A stretch of 24,166 nucleotides of DNA, taken from positions 1 through 24,166 of the forward strand of contig CANRIJ010000008.1 of assembly GCA_947630635.1 (NCBI GenBank), written 5' to 3'. The notes under the pieces were generated by a model that was not told where the DNA came from, made no database searches, and was given only the letters and a program-made list of their open reading frames with translations. Positions 13,330 through 20,021 of the stretch are shown piece by piece. Origin of the DNA: an uncultured Spirochaetaceae bacterium (GTDB taxonomy: Bacteria; Spirochaetota; Spirochaetia; Sphaerochaetales; Sphaerochaetaceae). The position numbers and the translations under genes were made by a program. Numbering within the stretch: the first letter of the stretch is position 1; the number at the start of each line of letters is the position of its first letter.

Positions 13330-14544
13330 ATGGCCAATCTGTTCGCTAACCGAACAAAGACGACTGATATTGATTATGTAAGTTCATGGTTTCTTAAGGG
13401 GAGCGATTATATAAGAGGTCATAAGAGTATGCGACTTGGGTTCGTAGCCACGAACTCGATAACTCAAGGATCGCAAGCAACTACACTTTGGCCGGCAGCC
13501 CTTGAAGACAGTCTCGAAATTTGTTTTGCATATGAATCATTCAAATGGACAAATAATGCAAGGCAGAAAGCCGGAGTAGTTGTTACTGTCATTGGGCTGC
13601 GTAATAAATCAGATGAGCCTAAATACATGTATTCCAAGACAGAGAAGCGCATCGTTCAGAACATAAGTCCATATCTTAGGGCAGAAAGCTACAGCTCATT
13701 GGTAGTTCCTTCTTACGAAATACCAAAGGGCCTACCAAAGTGTGAATTTGGCACAATGAAGGCTGATGGTGGTTTTCTAATTTTAGAAAAAAAGGACAGG
13801 GATGAACTTCTATCACAATATCCTGAATCGAAAGAACTAATTAGAAAATTCGTAGGCTCAGAAGAATTCATTAAAGGACATGACCGCTGGATATTATGGA
13901 TTTCTGATATCGATCTTGGTTTTGCCGAATCGATTCCCCCAATAATGGAACGTCTCATAAAAGTTAAAAATTTTAGAGAAACAAGTAAGATCACTGGAGA
14001 CGCTTATAAATTACGTGAGAAATTTTGGCAACCTAGAGAGTTCCCTAATGTTGATCGAAATTCAATTATTATCCCAGGGGTTTCATCAGAAACACGTGAA
14101 TACATACCGATTGGATATCTTCCTGCTGGCACTGTAATTTCCAATCTTGCATTTGCTATATATGATGCTCCCGAGTGGCTTTTTGCAATTTTAACCTCAA
14201 AAATGCATATGGCGTGGGCTGGGTCTGTATGTGGAAGGTTGGGAACTGGTTACAGATATTCCAATACCCTTTGCTATAATACATTTCCATTTCCCGCTTT
14301 AAATGAAAGCCAAAAGAGGTTACTTGAGGAGTCCGCAAGAAGAATTATTATGGCTAGGGAAGAGCATTATGATATGACAATGGCTCAACTATATGATCGC
14401 AGTAAGATGCCAGATGATTTGAGAATAGCCCATAACTTAAATGATTTGCTTGTTGATACGCTCTACAGAAGATCTGGTTTTGCTAATGATGAAGAAAGGC
14501 TTCAAGAGCTGTTTAGAAGATATGAGGAGGATAAGAATGCCTGA
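13330..14544 (+). CDS. MmeI/Eco57I-like DNA methyltransferase, C-terminal part (frameshifted)
   Basis: Second half of the split gene, 404 codons from the ATG at 13330; the homologous frame actually opens at about 13276 with GNPPFAGHV. Visible family features are DYVSSWFLKGSDYI, GFVATNSITQGSQ (motif after NPPF), SFKWTNNARQKAGVVVTVIGL, the target-recognition region in the middle (about 110-300), and the conserved C-terminal RYSNTLCYNTFPFP followed by AHNLNDLLVDTLYRRSGF. Together the two halves give about 880 residues, close to the MmeI family length. On its own this fragment lacks SAM-binding and catalytic motifs. There is no strong ribosome binding site at 13330, only the stop codon of the first half 3 bases upstream, so any translation would rely on reinitiation. 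The stop overlaps the helicase start by 8 bases. Confidence 0.85.
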   Translation: MANLFANRTKTTDIDYVSSWFLKGSDYIRGHKSMRLGFVATNSITQGSQATTLWPAALEDSLEICFAYESFKWTNNARQKAGVVVTVIGLRNKSDEPKYMYSKTEKRIVQNISPYLRAESYSSLVVPSYEIPKGLPKCEFGTMKADGGFLILEKKDRDELLSQYPESKELIRKFVGSEEFIKGHDRWILWISDIDLGFAESIPPIMERLIKVKNFRETSKITGDAYKLREKFWQPREFPNVDRNSIIIPGVSSETREYIPIGYLPAGTVISNLAFAIYDAPEWLFAILTSKMHMAWAGSVCGRLGTGYRYSNTLCYNTFPFPALNESQKRLLEESARRIIMAREEHYDMTMAQLYDRSKMPDDLRIAHNLNDLLVDTLYRRSGFANDEERLQELFRRYEEDKNA

Positions 14545-16462
14545 AATAGCACATATAACATATGCACATACTGGAAAGAGTATTGAAATCAATAAACAAA
14601 GGATGAGGCCTATGCAAGAGAAGGTCTTTGAGAGAAGGAGTTCGCAGTATATTCTTCTCAAATCCCCTCCTGCTTCTGGAAAATCAAGGGCATTCATGTT
14701 TGTTGCTCTTGATAAGCTTAACTATCAGGGAATTGAGAAAGTAATAATAGCAGTTCCAGAGAGGACTATTGGTTCATCTTTTAGGAAGACTGATTTGAGA
14801 GCATATGGTTTTTTCTGTGATTGGATTCCAGATGAGAAATATGACCTATGCGGGCTTGGTACTGATAGTGGCAAAGTTAAGAAATTCAGGGAGTTCTTGA
14901 AGGACCCTGGAGCAAAGATAATGATATGCACCCATGCAACACTTAGGTTTGCATATAGCGAAATTAATGATCCTTCAGCATTTAATCACTGTTTTATAGG
15001 AATTGATGAATTTCATCATTCTTCTGCTGATATTGAGGCATCTAGGTTGGGAGATTTGGTAAAAGGGGTAATAGAGGGATCTAGCGCTCATGTAATGGCT
15101 ATGACAGGTTCTTACTTTAGAGGTGATGGAGTAGCAGTCATTGAGCCTGATATAGAAGCTAAATTTACGACTGTAACCTTTACTTACTATGATCAGTTGT
15201 CTGGATATAAATTTCTCCATACTATCACCCTCTCATATGATTTTTATTCAGGATCATATTTTGATGTTCTTAAAAAAGATCTAGATACCCATAAGAAGAC
15301 GATTATTCATATTCCCAATGTGAATTCAAGGGAATCTACAAAAGAGAAATATGACGAAGTTGATCGTATTTTAGAGACAATTGGGGATTATCAAGGACAA
15401 GAGGATCATATCGTTGACATAGTTAAGACAGAAGACGGAAGGCTTCTGAAGATTATCGATCTTGTTGATGAGGAAGAAAGAGGCAGAAAGCAGGAGTACC
15501 TTAGAAAGAATGCGGATAACGAGGATGCTATTGATATTATTATTGCCTTGAATCTTGCAAAAGAGGGATTCGATTGGCCTCCGTGTGAGCAAATGCTTAC
15601 TGTTGGATATAGAGGCTCATTGACCGAGATTGTACAAATTATTGGCAGATGCACCAGAGATTATCCAGGTAAGAATGAAGCAAAATTCATAAACATAATA
15701 TCCGAACCAGATGCTTCAACTGGAGAAGTTGCCGAGGCGGTAAATAATCTTCTTAAGGCAGTAGCTGCTTCTTTATTGATGGAGCAGGTGCTTCTTCCAA
15801 AGTGGGATTTAAAGGCAAAGCTTCCTAAGCTGCAGCTAGTAGAACCAGAGAGTGATGAAGCAAAAACAATTATTGATAATGATATGGACGATCTTGTTGA
15901 GGCAATAATGACAGATCCTGAAGTCATTAGTGTAATTCCAAAGAAAAATGCAGGTAAATTAATCAATAAGGGACTTATACCAAAAATAATCATAGATAAA
16001 TATCCAAAACTCTCTGAACACGATAGGGAGGCTATACGCCAGCATGTTGTCAGTGAGCTTATTTTGCCTAAGAAAATCAACGAGGAAGAAGAAAGGACGG
16101 GGAGTCCAGATGTTCGCCTGCTGAGATTTGCCAATAATCTAATCTTGGATATACGCGAATTGGACATCAATTTGATAGATTCGATAAATCCATTTGAAGA
16201 TGCTTATGAGATTGTCTCTAAGTCAATTGATAAGCAGACTTTGGGTTTAATAAAAAACGAAATCGATGGAAGGATGGGCAGAATCAGGAGTTTTTCTGTG
16301 GAGGAACTCAGGATTTATTGGCCGTTATGTGAGAATTTTTATAAGGAAAACAATCGGATTCCTGATAGAAATTCAGAAGATCCCTATGAAGCTACATTGG
16401 GTGAAGTTTTGAGGTATATAAAGTTACTGAAAGAGAAGAGAGAAAAAGATGGATCTGAGTAA
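14537..16462 (+). CDS. SF2 (DEAD/DEAH-like) helicase of a defence-type cluster
   Basis: Protein of 641 residues. The start at 14537 is chosen because GAGGAGG lies 6 bases before it and the ATG overlaps the methyltransferase end. Motifs in order: Walker A PPASGKS (Lys49), Walker B variant IDEFHH (Asp157-Glu158), motif III TGS (190-192), a second RecA domain with LAKEGFDWPPCEQML (about 340-354), and motif VI QIIGRCTR (367-374). ATP-driven translocation on DNA is expected from the superfamily, with the helicase-nuclease-methyltransferase trio suggesting restriction. The last 100 residues include a small YWPLCENFYKENNRIPDRNS-type module resembling one at the start of the next protein. The GIY-YIG gene starts 14 bases before its stop codon. 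Confidence 0.9.
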   Translation: MPEIAHITYAHTGKSIEINKQRMRPMQEKVFERRSSQYILLKSPPASGKSRAFMFVALDKLNYQGIEKVIIAVPERTIGSSFRKTDLRAYGFFCDWIPDEKYDLCGLGTDSGKVKKFREFLKDPGAKIMICTHATLRFAYSEINDPSAFNHCFIGIDEFHHSSADIEASRLGDLVKGVIEGSSAHVMAMTGSYFRGDGVAVIEPDIEAKFTTVTFTYYDQLSGYKFLHTITLSYDFYSGSYFDVLKKDLDTHKKTIIHIPNVNSRESTKEKYDEVDRILETIGDYQGQEDHIVDIVKTEDGRLLKIIDLVDEEERGRKQEYLRKNADNEDAIDIIIALNLAKEGFDWPPCEQMLTVGYRGSLTEIVQIIGRCTRDYPGKNEAKFINIISEPDASTGEVAEAVNNLLKAVAASLLMEQVLLPKWDLKAKLPKLQLVEPESDEAKTIIDNDMDDLVEAIMTDPEVISVIPKKNAGKLINKGLIPKIIIDKYPKLSEHDREAIRQHVVSELILPKKINEEEERTGSPDVRLLRFANNLILDIRELDINLIDSINPFEDAYEIVSKSIDKQTLGLIKNEIDGRMGRIRSFSVEELRIYWPLCENFYKENNRIPDRNSEDPYEATLGEVLRYIKLLKEKREKDGSE

Positions 16463-17636
16463 GGAATTCTTGGATTTCTTATTTGCAAATGACAAATTTG
16501 GGATTTTAGATAAAGTAGAATTACCAAAGAAAAGCGGTAAAGAAGTCTATGACTTAGGTGAATCTAAACGTGTTGAGCTACAAGAATGGATGGACAAACA
16601 TGGGAGAGAGCCAAGAATTGATTCTCCTGATATTAATGAAGCCATGCTTGCTAAGCGAAGACAGAAAATTCTTCAGGAAGATTCACTTGTGGCCGAAAAG
16701 AATTCCGATTCCATCGAATCAATCCTCAATTCTGACATTGCAAAAGAAATTATCTCAAAGATGCCAGATGAAAACTATCTCCATGATTTTAGCAACATAC
16801 CGTCGGTCAAAGCAAAAAGAACTAAAACCCCAGATTATAGGGCTGTTCGTACTTCGGTTAAAAACTTCGAAGAATATAAGCCCATGTTTGATAGAGCGCA
16901 GATGGAAATAGATTCCAAGGCGAGGCTGGTTATTCCTTTTTCTGCCCATGGCATTGCATCTGGGAAGTTTTATATAGTTGGTGGAATTCTTTGCTATGTA
17001 GATAGATTCTATAAAAGGGAATTGAATTCTTTTGGGCGCTATGACAAGAGAATGCACCTTGTTTTTGCTAATGGCACAGAGAGTTATATGCTATATTCGA
17101 CTTTTCAAAAGATCATGTCTACTGAAAATGGCAGGTGCGTAACAGAGGTTTTAAATAACAGTAGCAATGAATTTGAACTCGATGGAAGAATTGAGAAAGA
17201 GGATGAAAAGTTTGTAGCTCCGGATGTTGAGACTGGGTGGATATACATATTGAGAACTACTTCTGACGATGATGTAGTAAAACGCTATGGAAAGGACCTG
17301 TATAAAATAGGCTATACATCCAAAAGTGTTGAGGAACGCATAAAGAACGCAGAAAAAGATCCCACTTATCTATGTTCACCTGTGGTTATTGTTCAAACAT
17401 GGAAATGTTTGAATTTAAATAGCAAAAAGCTAGAGACTTTTTTGCATAGCCTCTTTCGTAAGGCTCAAGTAAGAATAAGAGTCAATAGTTCCGGTGTTTC
17501 TCAGGTTGCTTCAGAATGGTTCAATGTTCCACTGAAGACTATAGAGGAAGCCTGTCCTTTGATTATTAGTGGGGAGATAGTCAATTACGAATATGATTCT
17601 GTTTCAAAAAGTCTTAAGTATAAGAGAAATACGTGA
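16449..17636 (+). CDS. GIY-YIG (T5orf172/MUG113-type) nuclease-like protein
   Basis: Protein of 395 residues. The C-terminal GIY-YIG domain runs from GWIYIL (263-268) through YKIGYT (285-290), Arg297 (VEERI) and the Glu/His pair of KLETFLH (about 327-333), ending in SEWFNVPL-IEEA and LIISGEI. All the catalytic positions of a T5orf172-type GIY-YIG nuclease appear present, so it is the best nuclease candidate of the cluster. The N-terminal part contains a short ESKRVELQEWMDKHGREPR block (about 37-55), like the helicase C-terminal module, then a linker and a middle domain (about 150-240) of unknown type. It overlaps the helicase by 14 bases, so the two are coupled. No terminator is visible after it. 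Confidence 0.88.
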   Translation: MDLSKEFLDFLFANDKFGILDKVELPKKSGKEVYDLGESKRVELQEWMDKHGREPRIDSPDINEAMLAKRRQKILQEDSLVAEKNSDSIESILNSDIAKEIISKMPDENYLHDFSNIPSVKAKRTKTPDYRAVRTSVKNFEEYKPMFDRAQMEIDSKARLVIPFSAHGIASGKFYIVGGILCYVDRFYKRELNSFGRYDKRMHLVFANGTESYMLYSTFQKIMSTENGRCVTEVLNNSSNEFELDGRIEKEDEKFVAPDVETGWIYILRTTSDDDVVKRYGKDLYKIGYTSKSVEERIKNAEKDPTYLCSPVVIVQTWKCLNLNSKKLETFLHSLFRKAQVRIRVNSSGVSQVASEWFNVPLKTIEEACPLIISGEIVNYEYDSVSKSLKYKRNT

Positions 17637-17799
17637 TTTGCAAGTTATTCTGAATATGTTTTTAATCTATGATTGGTCAAAGTATTTGTTTAGCGTTAAA
17701 TCTGGACTTTTGTTTTCGTCTTGAAGGCTTTTTTAATTGGTGTTTTTATTTTCACTCTACTTTAAGTTGTTCAACGATAATGAGAAGTTGTTTTTGGAC

Positions 17800-17805
17800 T
17801 ATAAT
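17800..17805 (+). promoter_or_regulatory. Candidate -10 box upstream of the DUF3990 locus
   Basis: A perfect TATAAT at 17800-17805 lies about 75 bases before the DUF3990 start in an otherwise AT-rich gap (17637-17878). No good -35 box stands at the right spacing, so this is tentative. Nothing else was recognised in the gap. Confidence 0.25.
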
Positions 17806-17878
17806 AAAGAAAGAGTTTATTGATAAGACTTTGGCAGGAGTCTTTTTATAGAGATTTTGCTGTAAGGAGTTTGGTCTA

Positions 17879-18352
17879 ATGAAGTTATATCATGGGAGCA
17901 ATACTGTTGTTGAGAGACCCAGGATTATTAAGTCAGATCTTAGATTGGATTTTGGAAAGGGATTTTACCTTACATCTGATATTGAACAGGCTAAACGTTG
18001 GGCAGAATTAACTTTAAAAAGACGCAATGAAGGTAGTCCTGTTGTTTCATTTTATGATTTTGATGCGGATTTAATGGATGATTAGAAAATAATTCGATTT
18101 GATAAAGCCGATAGCAAATGGCTGAACTTCGTGGCAAACAATAGAAATTCTGATGAATTTGCTGTTGACTATGATTTAATAATTGGTCCTGTTGCAAATG
18201 ATAGAACAATGCCGGTAATAAAAATGTTTCTCTCTGGAATTTATGACGAGGAAGAGACAATCAAGAGGCTTCTCTTGCAAAGGCTGACTGATCAGTATGC
18301 GTTTAAGAGTGATAAGGCTCTGAGCGCATTGAGATTTAATGGAGTGATTTAG
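17879..18352 (+). pseudogene. DUF3990 ADP-ribosyltransferase-like gene interrupted by an amber stop
   Basis: One continuous frame of 157 codons with a single in-frame TAG at 18083-18085 (codon 69). Before it: LYHGSN (3-8) and DFGKGFYLT (24-32), the signature of DUF3990, a family in the ADP-ribosyltransferase superfamily. After it: IRFDKADSKWLNFVANNR, YDLIIGPVANDRTMP and DQYAFKSDKALSALRF, which also belong to the family, so both halves are one protein. A good AAGGAG site lies 8 bases before the ATG. A single base change would restore the gene. Without readthrough only a 68-residue N-terminal piece is made, probably inactive. Family members are thought to act as toxins or effectors; this is inference. 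Two small genes follow closely in the same direction. Confidence 0.8.
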
Positions 18353-18354
18353 CA

Positions 18355-18600
18355 ATGAGCGATGATATGGTTTTGATTCTTCCCTTTTATGATAGGAAAG
18401 TAGTGGAGCGCATCATTGAGAAATATGGGATAGAGCCTATGGAGGCATTGAGGCGATTTCTCTTTTCTGAGACATACCGCATGCTTATTGATGAGGATCT
18501 TGAAATGTGGGATTTCAGTCCATTTGGCATCTTTGATATGTGGGAAGCAGAGGAGATTACAGGAGATCCAAGAAACTCGCTCTATATAAGGAGAGACTGA
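18355..18600 (+). CDS. Small protein of a DUF3990/DUF3791 locus (81 aa)
   Basis: Starts 2 bases after the DUF3990 stop (TAG-CA-ATG). Acidic and compact, with an aromatic C-terminal half (FSPFGIFDMWEAEEITGD). I do not recognise a named domain. Its position between an ADP-ribosyltransferase-like gene and a DUF3791 gene, and its acidity, fit an antitoxin or immunity-type partner, but that is inference. GGAG at about 18341 gives a weak ribosome binding site; coupling to the preceding frame is likely. Confidence 0.75.
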   Translation: MSDDMVLILPFYDRKVVERIIEKYGIEPMEALRRFLFSETYRMLIDEDLEMWDFSPFGIFDMWEAEEITGDPRNSLYIRRD

Positions 18601-18601
18601 A

Positions 18602-18811
18602 TTGGAAAAGGAGATGGAGTTTTTTATATATCTCATTGAGAACTATGCAAAATACAAAGGCACTTCTGCAGACAATGTTCTCAGAGAGTGGGATAGCCTA
18701 GGCATTACATCCTTTATTTATGACATGTATCAAAGATATAGCACTGAGAGAATTGAGAATGCTTTTGATGATATAGATAGGCTCTCTCATGAGAGGCACA
18801 TAAAAGAGTAA
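18602..18811 (+). CDS. DUF3791 domain protein (69 aa)
   Basis: Small acidic protein matching the DUF3791 pattern: EFFIYLIENYAKYKGTSADN, REWDSLGITSFIYDMYQRY, and a closing IENAFDDIDRL. The start is probably TTG at 18602, because AAGGAGA at 18588-18594 is correctly spaced for it; the ATG at 18614 has its AAGGAG directly adjacent, too close. It begins 1 base after the 81-residue gene's stop. DUF3791 genes are commonly found beside DUF3990, and the trio reads like a small toxin-antitoxin-type module whose toxin gene is broken here. Confidence 0.8.
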   Translation: MEKEMEFFIYLIENYAKYKGTSADNVLREWDSLGITSFIYDMYQRYSTERIENAFDDIDRLSHERHIKE

Positions 18812-19153
18812 ATAAATGTGCTGGCTGGATTTATTAGAGAGAAGCATTTGAGTTGGACTTTCATGGATATGGGTCTTTTGGGCTCTTCGGCATTTCCAGA
18901 TTGGCGATAGAATATACAATTTAATATTAATTTTATGTAATTGGTCCTCTTCTAGTTGAATAAATATTCATTTTCAGATAGATTCTAAACATGCTTAAAG
19001 ACATTAGAACACAATTTTGTTTTTCTATGATGATGTCTTCAATGATGATGCCCTTAGGGGCATAGCATATTTATTCTTCCGGTCATTTTATAGTTTTGTT
19101 TTTTTCCATAGGGAATATCGAATTTTATTTGCATTCATTTTAGGAGTATATAA
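18812..19153. other. Gap upstream of the MetQ-like gene
   Basis: About 340 bases of AT-rich DNA. It contains short inverted repeats: GAATA-AA-TATTC at 18958-18969, and ATGCCC-TTAG-GGGCAT at 19048-19063 without a following T-run. The promoter of the binding-protein gene must lie here, but I see no convincing pair of boxes. I looked for a SAM-riboswitch (S-box) core, which often precedes metQ, and did not find one. Confidence 0.5.
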
Positions 19154-19963
19154 ATGAAAAAACTTACTGTTGTTTTATTGGTATTGGCTCTGGCTTTGAC
19201 TGGAGTATTCGCAGGTGGATCCAAAGAGGCTTCCTCTTCTTCTAATAAGCTTACTGTGGCAGCAACACCTAATCCTCATGCTGTTCTTCTTAACCTTGTT
19301 AAGGACGATTTGGCAGCTCAGGGCATTGAGCTTGAAGTCATTGAGTTTACTGATTACGTTGTTCCAAACGAAGTCGTAGAGGATGGCACAGTTGATGCTA
19401 ACTACTTCCAGCATATCCCTTATCTTGAGAGCTTCAATAAAGAGCATAACTTCCACCTCGTAAACGCTGGTGGAATCCATGTTGAGCCGTTTGCTCTCTA
19501 CTCCTCAAAGTATTCATCAGTTGATGCTTTCCCAAACGGAGCAACAATTGCTATTCCCAATGATCCTACAAACGAGGGAAGAGCACTTCTTCTCTTGGCA
19601 AATGCCGGACTTATTACATTAAAAGACGGTGCTGGACTTGAGGCAACTCCGCTTGATGTAGCTTCAAATCCAAAGGGATTCAAGTTCTCTGAGATTGAGG
19701 CAGCAACTCTTCCTAGAGTCCTATCTGATGTAGACGGAGCAATCATCAACGGCAACTATGCTATTCCAGCAGGTCTTATTGCAACTAGAGACGGCCTATT
19801 GGTTGAGGATGCAAATTCTCCATACGTAAACGTTATTGCTGTTAAGGAGGGCAATGAGAATAATGCCAATGTCCAGGCACTCGTAAAGGCTCTTAAGAGC
19901 GATAAGGTCAAGGCATATATTGCAGAGAACTATCCAAATGGCGAGGTTGTACTAGTAGACTAG
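19154..19963 (+). CDS. metQ: MetQ/NlpA-family substrate-binding protein
   Basis: Binding protein of 269 residues in the NlpA (methionine/dipeptide) family. The signal peptide ends in GVFA-GGSKEA around residue 21, with no lipobox Cys, so it should be free in the periplasm. Family-like features are VAATPNPHAVLL (about 35-46), DGTVDANYFQHIPYLESF (about 77-94), IAIPNDPTNEGRALLLL (about 133-149), and the ligand-pocket region DGAIINGNYAIPAGL (about 194-208). A good TAGGAG site precedes the ATG. No MetN ATPase or MetI permease is next to it; it stands alone and is closed by a strong terminator. Methionine as ligand is likely but not certain. Confidence 0.9.
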   Translation: MKKLTVVLLVLALALTGVFAGGSKEASSSSNKLTVAATPNPHAVLLNLVKDDLAAQGIELEVIEFTDYVVPNEVVEDGTVDANYFQHIPYLESFNKEHNFHLVNAGGIHVEPFALYSSKYSSVDAFPNGATIAIPNDPTNEGRALLLLANAGLITLKDGAGLEATPLDVASNPKGFKFSEIEAATLPRVLSDVDGAIINGNYAIPAGLIATRDGLLVEDANSPYVNVIAVKEGNENNANVQALVKALKSDKVKAYIAENYPNGEVVLVD

Positions 19964-19986
19964 TCAATTTTTCATAATGAGTTGAG

Positions 19987-20013
19987 ATGCCCGGTTTCGA
20001 CCGGGCATTTTTG
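19987..20013 (+). terminator. Strong rho-independent terminator after metQ
   Basis: ATGCCCGGT (19987-19995) and ACCGGGCAT (20000-20008) form a perfect 9-base-pair stem around the stable tetraloop TTCG, followed directly by a T-run (20008-20012). Classic intrinsic terminator. The next gene's start codon lies only about 9 bases further on. Confidence 0.95.
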
Positions 20014-20021
20014 TGTAGAAT

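Noticed and set aside
17669..17851. 60-codon plus-strand ORF between the GIY-YIG and DUF3990 genes
   Set aside because: Cys/Phe-rich translation of AT-rich DNA with no ribosome binding site; looks like noncoding sequence.
18818..18910. GTG-started 29-codon frame after DUF3791
   Set aside because: No ribosome binding site, no recognisable features, and a length expected by chance.
19048..19063. Small hairpin ATGCCC-TTAG-GGGCAT upstream of metQ as terminator or riboswitch
   Set aside because: No T-run follows and no S-box or other riboswitch core surrounds it, so no function can be assigned.
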